Shown piece after piece: positions 11,038 to 22,145 of a DNA stretch of 64,000 nucleotides. The notes under the pieces are model-generated. The model made no database searches. It saw only the letters and a program-made list of their open reading frames with translations, and was not told the origin of the DNA. This stretch comes from Prorocentrum cordatum. Taxonomy: Eukaryota; Sar; Dinophyceae; Prorocentrales; Prorocentraceae. The stretch is taken from positions 269,501 through 333,500 of the forward strand of contig CAUYUJ010014183.1 of the NCBI GenBank assembly GCA_963575745.1, in the 5' to 3' direction. Every line of letters begins with the position of its first letter. The first letter of the stretch is position 1. The position numbers and the translations under genes were made by a program.

Positions 11038-11727
11038 TGACTGCGAAAGCTGCGAGACGGCCACCACCGTGAGGCGCCAGACGGAGGAGGAGCAGGGGAG
11101 CAGGCACGATGACGGGGGCCAGTCGAGGCAACGGCGGTCCCTTGGCGTTCATGACCCTTCTTGGGGGCCTCCCCCTCCCGGAGGCTTCTCGTCGCCAAGG
11201 CCGGGATCGCCCCTGGGAGGGGTCCAAGGACCGGTTTTGAGCTGATTCGGGCTCGGCCGGGGGCGCCGCCGGAGGCGTGCCCGCGATGCGCAGTGGGCGG
11301 GTGGTAAGGGGGGGTGGCCTAAAGGGGGGGCGAAGAAGAGGGCCCTGAAGGGGACTTTAGGGCCCCTTTTGGGCCCCTGCTGGCTCCTGAAGGGCCCCTT
11401 TTGGGCCCAAGCAAAGCGGAGGGGAGGACCCGATGGGATCGGCAATCCACGATCAGCTTCCGGAGAAGACTCGGAGCACGGCAGTCCACATCGCCCGCTC
11501 TGCGGGCTCATCCTGCCCGTGACGCAACTACTTCAGATGCGATGCGATGCGACCACCGTTGCGGACAGCGTCCAGGCCTAGAGCAGACCAGGTGGGTGAG
11601 GCCATGGCCTCTAGGATCTGAGGCGTCTGGATTCATGCAATGCGAGACATGTAAAAAATTTGGAGGAGAGGGGGAGAAGGGAGAAAAGAAAGTCCTTGGT
11701 GTCGGCGTCGGCGCGGGTTGGGCGAGA
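11038..11727. other. candidate exon plus GGGCCC-rich non-coding DNA
   Basis: A possible coding patch on the minus strand at 11038-11150 may belong with the exon at 10726. At 11350-11410 the palindromic phrase GGGCCCCTTTTGGGCCC occurs twice. Nothing else is recognised. Confidence 0.3.
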
Positions 11728-12110
11728 TTACGTCATTGGTCTGAATCCTGGGTGCTGGTCGACGTGAGGTCGGTGAAGTGGTGCTCGAGCGCTGTCCATG
11801 CTTCGGTGTCTTGGGCTGTTTGCGTCCATGTGATGTCGTTCGGTTGTCCTTTCAAATGGGCTTGCGTGGGCGGTCGGTGGAGGTCTGGTCTGCGTTGACC
11901 TAAGTAAGTGGTGATTTCGTCGTCCCAGCGCTCGTTTTGGCCACCGTGCTGCCTGTCCCCGCTGGCGCGGGTTGAGGACTGGGTGCCAGCGCAGCACTCG
12001 CCATGTCCACCCTCGTCCAATCGTGGTTTGCGACTCGCGATGCCATGCGCCAGACTTTCCGTTTGTGCAGCGTCTCCCAATTGTCGATGTGGTGGAGCTT
12101 CAGAGGCAGA
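11728..12110 (-). mobile_element. 5'-truncated LINE, C-terminal RT tail only (frameshifted)
   Basis: Two minus-strand frames together match the C-terminal region of the LINE at 15.9-21.5 kb: RKVWRMASRVANHDWTR versus RTKVWRWAARVASHPQSRW; then RQHGGQNERWDDEITTYLGQ versus RQHGGQRKRCDDDMRKFLQ; and a final W-x-x-LE segment. The frame changes between the first and second match, so this copy is dead. 5' truncation is typical of incomplete LINE reverse transcription. Confidence 0.72.
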
Positions 12111-12149
12111 AGGGGGTATGACAAAATGGAGGGGGAAAACATGGAGCGG

Positions 12150-12240
12150 AGGGGGGGAAAGGAGGAGGAGGAGGAGAAGCGGGAGAAAGAGAAGGAGAAC
12201 GAGGAGGAAGGGGGGCAGGACGGAGGGAGGGAGGGAGGGC
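12150..12240. repeat. purine-rich GGA/GGGA tract
   Basis: Imperfect GGA, GAGAA and GGGA units; no gene. Confidence 0.75.
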
Positions 12241-12639
12241 GGGGAGGGAAACGAAGTCCCCTGAGATCCAGGCGTTGTCAGTGTTCTCGCGCCAGGCGTT
12301 CGCGCCCCGTCTCGGCCACCCTGGGCCCTCGCAGGTCGATGCGGCTCGAGAGGTGCAGCATCAGTGGGCCCCGTCGTGATGTTGAACGGAAGTGTATGTT
12401 TCGCGACAGCGCATCTCAGGGCTGTGGGGAGGGCAGGGAATGAGAACGGGGGGAAGACGTGAAGAGGAGGGATGGGGGAGAATGGAGCGAGCGAGGAGTG
12501 GGGAAGTAAGGGGGAGGGCAGGAGGAGAGAGCATGAGGGAGGAGCGACGATTATATAAGCAGGGGGAAACAGGAAGGCGGGAGAGAGGTGGGCGGGATGA
12601 TGGAGGCAGAAGGCGGGTGATGAGGGTTAACATCCAAAA

Positions 12640-12701
12640 CGTGATGATGATGCTGATGCTGATGCTGATGATGATGATGATGCTGATGCTGATGCTGATG
12701 C

Positions 12702-12736
<35 letters not shown>

Positions 12737-12800
12737 CTGATGATGATGCTGATGATGATGCTGAGGCAGAATAGGAGGAGGAGGAGGAGGAGGAGGAGAC
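12640..12800. repeat. (GATGCT/GATGAT)n and (GGA)n microsatellite
   Basis: GATGCTGATGCT/GATGATGAT units at 12643-12765, then GGA units at 12773-12799. Poly-His, Met or Ser frames across it are spurious. Confidence 0.93.
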
Positions 12801-13470
12801 GAGCGTAGAAAGAACGCCCTGTCTGACTGTGGAAAAGACGGACCCGCGACTCCACTCATTCCGTGTTCGCGTCGTCAAAATAGCCTCCGCGTCGGCCCGG
12901 AACATGCAGGCGCACATGGGCCGAGAATGCTGATGGCTCTTGATCCCACCGCAGTCCGAGCAGGGCTCCTCGTCCTCGAGCAGGAAACTGGCGCCAGAAG
13001 TTGTCGCACCACCCTTCCTGCGTTCAGCCGCACGTGCAGGCGGCGGAATGGCCCGCCGGGGCTCCGAGCAGCACGTGGCGATACTACTATCGGGCAGCTC
13101 GTCGCAAGCAGAAGGAGACAACTCAGGAACGCCGGAACGGAGACGACTGCGATGCCGCCGAAGGGCATATCGGCAACATATCGTTCCAATAGAATCCTGT
13201 GTGGCGCTGGTCCCCTGTGTGTAGACGACATGACGCTTCCGACCAACACTCCGAAATTAGCGCCGGGAAGAGTTGTACACCTTCTCTCCAACAGCCGGTC
13301 TGGCCAACGTCGCCGCGTGAGAAAGGTAATAGACGTTGTGCTGCAAGACCTTCCACAAGAACGCGTGCCGACGAAGAGCATAATGCTGGAGAGATGACGA
13401 TACGATTGCTTCTCAAATAAGCTGCTCGAGTTCGCCTCCAGGTAGCGAACTCCAGCAGCTAAAATATTAG
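12801..13470. other. unique-looking sequence beside satellite array 3
   Basis: Long open frames exist on both strands, but none has clear codon bias or a recognised domain. On the minus strand it follows the tail of satellite array 3, so it is probably flanking insertion-site DNA. Confidence 0.3.
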
Positions 13471-13955
13471 CCTGGCGAAGGACCAAACCAGATGCAGCTG
13501 TGAACACTGCACTTGTGGGTATCGTCTTCGGTGGAGTTCCCTGTGGGCCACGGAACGATTTACTGAGTGGGGGAGATGCGTGCGAACTTTGCCACTGGGG
13601 CCGTCGGTGGGACTCCTTACGGGCCACGAAACGCTGTACCGGGTGGGGGAGACGCATGTAGACACCGCCACTGGGGCCTTAGGTGCAGCTCCCTATGGGG
13701 TCACGAAACATTGTATTGGGCGGGGGAGACGCATGTGAACGGTTCCAGGATATCCCCATGGGAGCCTCGAAGCGCTGTGCTTGGTGGGGGAGACGCACGT
13801 GGACACCGCCACTGGGGCCTTAGGTGGAGCCCCGCACGGGGCCACAAAACGCAATGCTGGGAGGGGGAAGCGCAGGTGGACACCGCCATTGGGGCCTTAA
13901 GCGAAGTTCCCCATGGGGCCACGAACCGCTATGCTGGGTGGGGGAGACGACGGCG
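13471..13955 (-). repeat. satellite array 3 with full tail, reverse orientation
   Basis: Read on the minus strand, five to six units of TTCGTGGCCCCATGGGGA, CTCCACCTAAGGCCCCAG and GCGTCTCCCCCACC run from 13955 to 13531. The conserved tail follows at 13530-13471, from ACGATACCCACAA to GGTTTGGTCCTTCGCCAGG. On that strand the array is preceded by a CCTCC-rich pyrimidine tract (13960-14000), as at 4.0 and 62.8 kb. Confidence 0.88.
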
Positions 13956-14324
13956 AAGACATGCGGAGGGCAGAGGTGGGGGAAGAGGAGGGGAGGAACG
14001 CGGGGACTGTCTTTTCAAAACGAAGACCAACACCACAGGACGGTAAGGAATTATGCGCCGTACCCATGAACCTCGCAACCGTCTAAGAAATCATATGGTA
14101 AGCGCATACATCCCAAGCAGACGTCGCAGGCATAACACATTACGGGAAGCTGAGACCGGCTTGAGAGGAACTGGCTTAAGTTAAGCCAGCATGGCTACGA
14201 ATAAGGAGGAAGAGGAAAAGGAGGAAAAGGAGGCAAATACGGGACAGGGGATTAGACGATCTGTGTGTCTATGTCACGTGTTCTTGAGCATGCTGACAAT
14301 GACGACGGCAATGGCGATGATGAA
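13956..14324. other. no gene seen
   Basis: A purine-rich stretch followed by moderately AT-rich unique DNA; no domain, RNA or repeat recognised beyond short GGAAAA(G) runs. Confidence 0.35.
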
Positions 14325-14880
14325 TGTATAACCGTATGTATACATACATACATGTTTGTATACATGTATGTATGTACGCATACATGTATGCAAGTATGTA
14401 TGTATGCAGGTGTGCACGCATGTATGTATGTATGCATGGCTGTTGTATGTATGTACGTATGGATATCAATGCTTGCGTGCATGTACGCATGTTATATGTA
14501 TATGTGTATATGTATATAAGCAGGTCTGTATATACGTGCATGCATGTATAACAAAATGCATGTATGAATGCAAGTGTGTATGGGTATGATTGTAGACATG
14601 GGTGGGTGCATGTGCACATGCATGTGTGTGAATGTGTATGCATGTATGTATGCATGCATGTATGTGTGTGTGTTTGCGTGTACGTGAATGTATGCATGTA
14701 TGCGTGTATGCAAATATGTGTATGTATACGTGTATGTATGTTTGCATGCATGCGTGCATGTCTGTTTGTATGTTTGTATGTCTGTATGCATGTATGGCTT
14801 TATGTATGTATGCATGTGTGCACGTATGGGTGTATGTGTGTATGCATACAAGATGTGTGCACGCGTTGGTATGTGTATGT
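14325..14880. repeat. TGTA/TGCA tetranucleotide array
   Basis: About 550 bp of ATGTATG and ATGCATG units with interspersed GTGT. Related tracts occur at 22515-22785 and 26240-26310. Confidence 0.93.
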
Positions 14881-15636
14881 CGGAGGTTGGAGGTGAGATC
14901 GAAGTGGCACGGATAATCTCCCTCCCGGGAAATCGATTTCGGTTTCGTGTTCGTGCGTGCCGTGCGTGCGGGCGAAGCGAAGCTGCGTGGGCGGGCGAGA
15001 GGAAAGTCTCCTGTGGCTGAGGCGCGGCCGGACCAAATGACTCCCTTCCGGCGTCCGGTGGCCCGCGCGGTGTCCCTCCGGTGCCCCGCTGTGGCTGAAG
15101 CGCGGCCGGACCAAATGACTCCCTTACGGCATCCGGTGGCCCGCGGTGTCCCGTCGGTGTCCCGAGGATGACAGTGATGATGATGATGGTGATGACGACG
15201 ATGATGAAGAGGATGATGAGGATGGTGATGATGGTGATGTTCGCGGTGACGATGATGATGGTCATGATGGTGATGATGGTGGCGATGGTGGTGATGGTGA
15301 TGATGGTGATGGTGATGGGGCCTGGACGCGCAACGCACAAAGTACGACACACTCGAACGGTTCCGCCGCCATTCCGCCAAGACGGTCCGGACTCTGGACT
15401 GCGAAGTGTTTGGGGGGTGGCGAAGTCCTGACCGCAGTACTCGCAGCGCGCGCACAATGAGTTGCAGTTCGACGCGCAGGTCTGGGACCTGGGGCAATAT
15501 GCGGGCCGAGCCGCGGGTGCGTGCTTCTGGCTAGGCCTGGCAGCAGGCGAAGCGAAGCGAAGCGAAGCGAAGGCGCCGGAGTCGGGCACACTGGTGTGCC
15601 CGTGCCATTTTGGGCATGGCGCAGGAGGCCGTGGCC
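14881..15636. other. repeat-bearing region: direct repeat and (GATGAT)n
   Basis: Two copies of GTGGCTGA(G/A)GCGCGGCCGG with ACCAAATGACTCCCTT(C/A)CGGC lie at about 15012 and 15092. A GATGATG microsatellite spans 15166-15322 and a GCGAA pentamer repeat 15545-15571. On the minus strand near 15380-15470, CARCEYCGQDFATPQTL resembles half of a zinc finger, but no full gene is visible. Confidence 0.5.
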
Positions 15637-15800
15637 TCACATCTCGTGCGAATAGAAGTCGTGGACGAAATACTGCAGGAACCAGTACACAAAGAAGGCA
15701 AGGAACAATATGCGCATGAACCGCAAGAAAAAGAAGGCGTGGTAGAAAATGTTCGCGGACCAGATCAGAGTCGAATCGGTGCGGTCGGTGTCCTGGCTGC
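15637..15800 (-). CDS. candidate terminal exon, aromatic-rich membrane segment
   Basis: Minus-strand frame ending in TGA at 15637-15639. It encodes a Phe/Tyr/Leu-rich hydrophobic stretch (FYHAFFFLRFMRILFLAFFV) followed by a short tail ending FYSHEM, with about 70% G/C third positions. This looks like one or two transmembrane helices. The upstream limit is unclear; the frame stays open to 15906, where it meets the end of the decayed LINE. It could be a host terminal exon or a downstream part of the LINE region. Not recognised. Confidence 0.3.
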
Positions 15801-15893
15801 TGCTGTTGTGTTGCTGTTGGTGTCGGCGGTCGGTGGTGTTGGCGCCGGAGGTAAGAACGGTTGTTGGTGTACTTGATGTTGGGCGCTGCGCGC

Positions 15894-18456
15894 TCAGCAG
15901 TTGCATGCAATGAAAATGCTCTCAAGCGAATCCCACCATGTCGTGTATGCGGCAGCTGTTAACCACCTCGCATTGTTACTGTCGTAGTGGAGGTATCGTC
16001 GTGGATGGACGGCGTCGTTGGCATCGCTGCCCGTGGCTCCGTCTTTGGCGGTCGTGTGCAAGCCCTGCAAAAACTTCCTCATGTCGTCGTCACACCGCTT
16101 TCTTTGGCCGCCATGCTGCCTGTGACTTTGCTGTTTCGCGTCGAGACTGGGGTTCCAGTTCGACGCTCGGTGTGTCCATCGGCTCTGCGGATGGCTTGCA
16201 ACGCGCGCGGCCCAGCGCCAGACCTTTGTGCGGTGTATCTGTACTACGTCAGGCATGTCGCGCTTGTTCATGATGTCAGACCACAGCTCGTCGTCCAGCG
16301 TCTGCTCGTGGGTGTGGAGTGCGTCGCCGGTGTCTTCTTGTGTGCTGGTCTGCTCTGGTGGGGGAGGGGGGTCGCTGGATGCGTCGTGGTCACTGGAGTC
16401 GTCGGGATCGTCGCTGTCCGCGTCGCGGTTGCTGTGGTTGTCCCCCCTTGGGGCGACGTGTGTTCGCAGGGCGGTCTTTGTGCGCCTCCTCGGGGTTCCG
16501 ATGATCGCCCGGAGCATTCGTCGTTGAGTGCGGCGTAGCTGTTGTCTGATCGGTTCCGTCAAGGTTCACGCTTCTGCGCCGCGTGTCATCGTGGGTGTGA
16601 CGGTGCCATGGTAGAGCCGCAGCCTGTCTTTGAGTGGGTAGTGCTTGCTCGTTAGCTCTTGTCTGTGTCCTGTGAAACAAGCCCACGCCGCCTGTATGCG
16701 ATGTTGGATTTCGGTCGCCGCTGCGTCTTGGAATCGTCTGACCGAGGTATGTCAACTTGCCGGTGGGTGGCAGTATTGCAATGTCCACGGTTGCAACGTG
16801 TGCAGAGCGAGTCCGCGTCCTTGATCGGTTGGTCATGATTTTTGTCTTGGTCGCGTGTATTTCGAGGCCGTGTGGTTTTGCCGCTGTGATCAGGTCTGCG
16901 AGCACAGTCTTCACGTTGGGCAGCGTCTGGCTGACTTGCAGAATGTCGTCGGCGAAACGGAGCTTGGTGAGAACAGATCGGTCGGTGTGCGCCAATTGGA
17001 CTCCTCTTCGTCGTCGCTGCCATCCTGGAATGAGTGGTGCTAGAACGTGTTGTAGTAGAGCGTTGAAGAGTAAGCAGCTTAGGGGGTTGCCTTGTTTTGT
17101 GCCGCGCCGCAGCTGGAAGGGTTTCCTCGTGGAGTCTGCGCGAACCACGGCTGTTTGGTCATGGCAGAGGCGTTGGAGCAAGTGGACGTAGTCGGGTGAC
17201 ACGCCCTGGTTACGCAGTGCTGCTCATAGGCTGCTGTGTTCCACCGTGTCGTATGTTTTCTTCAAGTCTCTGCTGCGACCCACGGAGTCTGGTTCCATTC
17301 AGAAGCCCGTTCCCGCAGGATGTTAAAGGTGAAGAGGTGGTCGCGCGCGCCGCGTCCAGGTCGGAAGCCTGGTCGGCGCTTGGTCGTCGGGCCGGTGTTG
17401 GTCGAGTACTGGAGAGAGCCGGTTACATGGCAGACGACAGAACAACTTGTAGAGCATGGGTATGCTACATATCGGACGGTAGTTTTGTGGGGGAGTCAGA
17501 TCACCCGATTTGGGAATGACTGTAATCACCGTCTTCCGCCAGCTTGATGAAGTCGGGGCGTCTGGCTCTATGGCCGAGCTGCGCAACTGCAACAAGGCAT
17601 GATGTAGTTCCGGGCGTTGGCATTTGAGCATCTCGGCCTTGATTCCTACGCTGTCCGGTGCCTTTCCTGTCTTGAATTGCGAGATTGCTGTTTCGAGTTC
17701 TTGCGCTGTGAAGGGTGGGACGCGGTTCTGGGCGTCGTTCGTGGTTGGTGGTGCGTGGCGGGTGCCGGTGGAGTTGTGCAGCTCTTCGTGGAAGGTCACG
17801 AACGCGTCGGCTATCTCCTGGCAGTCGGCACACTTGATCCCGTCGCTTCCGTGCGTCTCTGTGATCAGCGTCCGCTTTCGTCTCGTCTTGATGGAACTAA
17901 TGCGTTTGAGACTTTTGTGCTGTTCCAAGATAGTGCCTATCTGCTGTCTTCGGTTGCTGCGCTTCTGCTGTCGGATGTGTTTTCGCATTGTTTTGCTAAT
18001 CGTTCGTCGCCCGACCGCGTCTGCTCTTGGAACGCCCTTGCGCTCGTTCACGAGGTGGGCGATGATGTCGCCGCGATTGCTGTCTGGATTGTCGTTTCTG
18101 CTGGCGTCGGTGGTCGTTGTGCATGGTTGCGTTTCCTCGTGGGTCGTACTCTGCAGCATGGCGTTGTTCAGGCCTTGCTCGATGGCGTCGTTGAGGTCGC
18201 TTGGATCAGCAGGTAGACGGTCGCCCTGTAGTTTGGATCCCAATTGTCGTCGGTACTCGTCGAGGTCCGCGCGCCCTCGCTGTTGGCAGGTGGAGGGTCT
18301 GCTCGGCTTCGGATGGTTGGGCCGATGTTTCGCGCTGGTCTGCACTATTTTAAAACGCATGTGTAGTGATACGGCTACGTGGTCCGAGTTGAGGTCCACA
18401 ATGCTGTTGGATTCGGCATTCCGACATGTAGGTGGCAAACATCTGTCCACCATCAT
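15894..18456 (-). pseudogene. LINE reverse transcriptase and C-terminal region, broken
   Basis: RNA-directed DNA polymerase of the decayed LINE. Visible blocks in order: the end of the endonuclease (NSDHVAVSLHM, with the conserved SDH); an RT entry segment (FKTGKAPDSVGIKAEML); WRKTVITVIPKSG and NYRPICSIPMLYKLF; motif A (DLKKTYDTVEHSSL, Asp kept) followed at once by an in-frame TGA near 17224; motif B region (RRGTKQGNPLSCLLFNALL); and motif C (RFADDILQV, Asp pair kept). The GFRPG-type block lies in another frame near 17360-17400. The frame changes again near 16560. The C-terminal RTKVWRWAARVASHPQSRW block is shared with the 11.7-kb fragment. Inactive as it stands. Confidence 0.82.
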
Positions 18457-19185
18457 ACTGGCGGGGCTCTCCTCCCGTTGTAGTGTAGGTGATCAACTTG
18501 TCCGGAGGCGCGCGGAAGGGCGCGCTCACGATTGCGAGCCACTCGTTAGCAGCCCAATGTCGTAACCATTGGCCTCGGGAGCTCTCGTCGCCAAAGCCGC
18601 GGGGGCCCACGTATCGAGAGCAAATGCCAGATCACTGTTCTCCGGAATCAACATCGTCATATGGAGGTCCGGGTAGCGGGCGTGCTTATGAGCCAACTTG
18701 TGCGTTGAAGTCGGCGGCCAGGATTGCGCGTGTGCGTCGATGGCTGGCCTCGCGGTGTAGTGTGCTGATGGTGTCGTGCAACTGCTGGATGTGGTTGTCC
18801 GCATGCCCAGTGCGTGGGAAGTATGCTGCTATCATTTGTCATATGGTCGTTCCATTTTGGATTGTGAGCGTCGCGTGTCCTGCAGAGATTCCCTGACGTC
18901 GGAAAAATGCGTTTGCCCCAGCGCCTACGCATGAGAATTGCGACTCCATGTGGGCGGTTGTCGTTGCCAGACCCTCCAAACAAATGCCCGTCTGCAATAA
19001 TCCGTAATTATTGCTTCGTCGTCCTCCAGGCTTCGTCGATTAGAACTGCGTCCCAATGCGAACCGCGCAGCTCATGCAATAACTCGTCAATCCGGCCAAG
19101 TGTTTCCAATGACCTCGCATTTTTGTGAATGGCCATGAAATCGATAATGGTAGATTGATCGCGCGGTGTTCCGCCAACTTCCGCG
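18350..19185 (-). pseudogene. LINE APE-type endonuclease, frameshifted
   Basis: Pieces of an AP-endonuclease-like (exonuclease-endonuclease-phosphatase fold) domain in three frames: HWDAVLIDEAWR (metal-binding Glu block) near 19030-19065; PHGVAILMRRRW near 18930; YFPRTGHADNHIQQL and ILAADFN (Asp-Asn block) near 18690-18830; GPRGFGDESSRGQWL near 18560-18610. This domain would nick target DNA for target-primed reverse transcription. At least three frame changes separate the blocks. Confidence 0.75.
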
Positions 19186-19379
19186 GTCGGGCCGCCGGTC
19201 CTTCTGCTCGGGGAGGGGCTGGTCAGAGGGGGCGGTTGGGTGAGGTGAGTGGGTGCTTCGTCGTCGGCGTTAGTGCGCTCTGTTCGTCCTCCGCCAGAGC
19301 TATAACGTTGTGGCCGAAATCGTGAGGATGCAACAGGAAAGTCGCTGTCTACGTTACTGTGCTTTCCTCGTCCTCCTCC

Positions 19380-20400
19380 TCCTCCTGTAGGTGCTAGTGG
19401 TGGTATGCGGAAGTCGGTGTCAGGGTTGGTTGGTGCTGCTGGTCGGCGCTGGTCAGTCTGGTTGTTTTTGGGTGTCGCTGCTAGTGACCTGCGGGCGTCG
19501 CTACTGGTCGGTGTCGGTTGGTCTGGTGGTCGGGGCCGGTGGTTGGTGGTTGGGCTTGTCGGTTGGTCGCTGGTCGGTGCTGGTTGTCTCGGAGGTCGCG
19601 GTTAGTCAGTCTTGGTCGGTCTGGTGGACGAGGCTGGTGGTCTGTGGTTGGGCTAGTCGGCTGGTCGCTGGTGGGCGCTGGTGGTCTGTGGAGGTCGCTG
19701 CTGGTGGTCTGTGTCGGTCGGCTAGTCAGGAGCGGGTCTGGTGGTCGGCGCTTGGGGCGGTCGATTTGGAACTCGAAGGGCGGAGGTGGAGGTGGGAAGT
19801 CGGATGGTGGAGGTCTGAGGTTCGAAAGCTGATCTGGTCGAAATTGGAAGTCGACAGATTGGCGTGGACGTGGAGGTGGAAACTCGGCTGTTTGAGGCTG
19901 GAGGTCGGGGTGTTGAGCTGGTTGAGGCTGGGGGTCAATAAGTGGAGGTGGAAGTGTGAAGTCGGACGGCGGAGGTCGAACGGCAGGGGCGTAATCTAGA
20001 GTCGAGAAGACGGGGCAAACTGTCGGCGTCGCGGGTGCGACGTCGGCGCCGAAGTCGACAAGGTAGGAGTCGGGTGATGATGGAAATGCCGGTGTAAAAC
20101 GATATCCGGCGCGCCGGTCCACGAACTCTTGTCAAAGTTCTGGCCCTGCTGGCTGCGCTCGCCCCCCCGCCTGGTCCGCGGCCGCATCAAGTCCCGAGGG
20201 TGGTTCCTGAAAAGGATCAACGAAAGAACTTTCTCCAGGAACGTCTCCAACAACGATGTCGGCGGAAACCGTGACAGCTCTCCTTTCGCTTTCCCAGTAA
20301 AAAAGTTCCTCAGCGTCCTGCGATGGGGATCTGAATGCGTCCTGATAGGCAGCCGGAAAATAGTAACTCAAATCGGTGCCCCTGGAAGTCCCAGAAGTAA
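19380..20400 (-). other. Pro/Gln-rich linker between LINE ORF1 and endonuclease
   Basis: On the minus strand 20122-19481 stays open and encodes PPP, PQPQPAQHPD and RPPPSDF-type phrases. At DNA level it is a degenerate GGTCGGTGGT/GGAGGTGGAA tandem region. An adjoining frame (20371-20132) is acidic and more protein-like. Whether it was translated as part of ORF1 or ORF2, or is an inserted minisatellite, cannot be told. Confidence 0.4.
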
Positions 20401-20411
20401 GCCACGGTCTG

Positions 20412-21486
20412 TCAGGTCAGAAACACTGTGGGTCGAGGGTGAAACGTGTCGTGGGTCTGTTGACATACGGGCATCCAGATTTTGAGGTATGTTCCCACAG
20501 TTGTCCAGATGGGAAGCTGGGGTCGATGGTCGTTGCCCGTGTCGTCGCATGGCGTCGCGTTTGTTCCGCCGCCGCTCCATGAACGCCACCGCGCCCTGCT
20601 GGACCTTGTCCCCGTCCCCGTGCGTTTCCAGCTCCCCGTCCTCCTTGACCTCGGCAACCTTGTTGCCATTGATGATTTTGATGATCCCCGCATCCCAAAA
20701 TATTCGGATCGATTTCTTTCGAAGGCCAACTCCATCAGGAATGGTTTTCCTTGGCCCAGGGTCTCGTCAATGATCCTTTCTCGATCGTGCTGTTGTCTGT
20801 GAACCACATATTTTCCCCGCGCTGCCACCTGTTCGGTTTCCCCTCGTCTTCTTCGGGAAGCCACGTTTAGCAGCGCCAGTTGCAAAATCCAAAACTCCAA
20901 TTTTAGCTGGGTCGGGGAAGGTGGAGACTTTCACAATCCTGTCCTTCACCCCGCGTTGCTCCACGATGTGTTCGATCTGCTTGATAATGCAGTCCTCTTC
21001 CTCTTCCTCCTTCAGGCCTCCCACGATGACCTGTAGCTCCCGGTTGTCCTGTGGTGGTTGTTGGTGGACTTGTTGGCGCATGCTCTCCTTGGCGGTCGCC
21101 ATTGCCTTCGTGACGTGCTCCTCCGCTGCGGCCTCCAGCTCCTGGTGGAATGACTCCTGCGTCACGTACTCCATCTCAATATCAGACAGGAGGTTTTCAA
21201 GGTCGGCTTCAACATCGCCCACCCGTTCTTGCGCTTCACGTGCCACTTGCGCGGCGTGTTTTGCCCCCTCCCTCGCCTCCTGGATGTTCGCCGTGATAGT
21301 TGATAGCTGGGCACGCAGGCGTTCCTCGAATGCCGCGAACCATGGTGGAGGGCCGCCGGACACCGCAAGCTCCTGTTCCTTCGTCTTCCCGGTGCCGTCC
21401 ATGATCTCGTCGTCGTTCGTTTTCGGCTTCTGCCTATGAAATGCAGATCTGGTTTTCTGACACTGTCGCTTCTCTCGTTCAGGCAT
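20412..21486 (-). pseudogene. LINE ORF1 protein, coiled coil plus RNA-binding-like segment
   Basis: Starts with ATG at 21486. The intact N-part (about 239 codons, to 20767) has a charged N-terminus, then a long Ala/Glu/Gln-rich coiled coil (roughly residues 50-145). A beta-rich segment follows (RELQVIVGGLKEEEEED... then DFATGAAKRGF) that recalls the RRM-like part of LINE ORF1 proteins. A frameshift near 20860-20890 moves the sequence into the frame that continues to about 20412 (RIIDETLGQGKPFLMELAF). Likely role: a nucleic-acid chaperone binding the element's RNA. Known for LINEs in general; here inferred from position and fold-like pattern only. Confidence 0.6.
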
Positions 21487-21650
21487 GCCTGCCCAGAAAG
21501 GGGCCGCAAGCCCCTCGCGGATCGTAAGTAGGGCGTGGGGGGGGTGTCAGGAGAGGAGCAATGCAAGAAGCAAAACGGCTTGATCAAGTCTTGAACAAGA
21601 CGGGAATTTGAAGCCTGGCAGCATGCCTCGCCGAACGCGGACCGGACATT

Positions 21651-22145
21651 TTGGCCCAGGCTTTGCCGGGCAACGCTCCAGCACATCGAGCGGCACGCCA
21701 ACTGCCAGCGCAGGGTTTGCAGCGGTGCGTCGACGCTGGCGTGCGTCACTCTCGTTTGGGCGCTGTGGCGGAAGCTCTGCGGACCCGGTTCTGCTGCGGC
21801 GAAGCCGCCGTGCAGCTGAGAGCCGACATGAAGAAGAGAAGCTACCCGGCCTTTGCTGGCCTGGATGTCCGGGGCCCCGTGCGCACCGAGGCGCTGTGCA
21901 TTCGCTGGGTACAGAAGCTGGCGACAAAAGAGTACGCGGACGAGTTGGTCGTGATGTCGGCCGCCTTGGAATTCGGCATCCGCATCACTGTCATCCTTTT
22001 CACTCCACCGACAGCAATGGCACGCGGGCGATCCCGTCTTATGGGCCAGACATCGCCACCGTCGTCGTTCACATGGGCAACAATGATTTGCATTATGTTT
22101 ATCAGTCGCGGGAATCGCGATGGCGCCGGACGCCCGCACCAGACA
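21651..22145 (+). pseudogene. OTU-like cysteine protease fragment, broken
   Basis: One frame gives GAVAEALRTRF (block after the nucleophile), a helix-rich middle (VQKLATKEYADELVVMSAAL) and EFGIRITVILFTP. The end of the domain, VVHMGNNDLHYVYQ with the His of the OTU catalytic set, is read in a neighbouring frame, so a frameshift lies near 22010-22030. Where the Asp-Gly-x-Cys nucleophile motif is expected (about 21730-21745) no Cys is present; an Arg stands in the best-aligned place. OTU proteases cleave ubiquitin chains and are also found in mobile elements. This copy lacks its nucleophile and its frame. It lies head-to-head with the decayed LINE. Confidence 0.6.

Larger units (their letters stand above)
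15894..21486 (-). mobile_element. decayed non-LTR (LINE) retrotransposon, ORF1 + APE endonuclease + RT
   Basis: On the minus strand the order is ORF1 with coiled coil (21486-20412), a Pro-rich linker (20400-19380), an APE-type endonuclease (19185-18350), an RT (18456-16390) and a basic C-terminal region (16562-15894). Many frameshifts and an in-frame stop break it. The order is that of an L1/Jockey-like element. The C-terminal part matches the truncated copy at 11.7-12.1 kb, so this family has at least two local insertions. True element ends are not visible. Confidence 0.8.
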
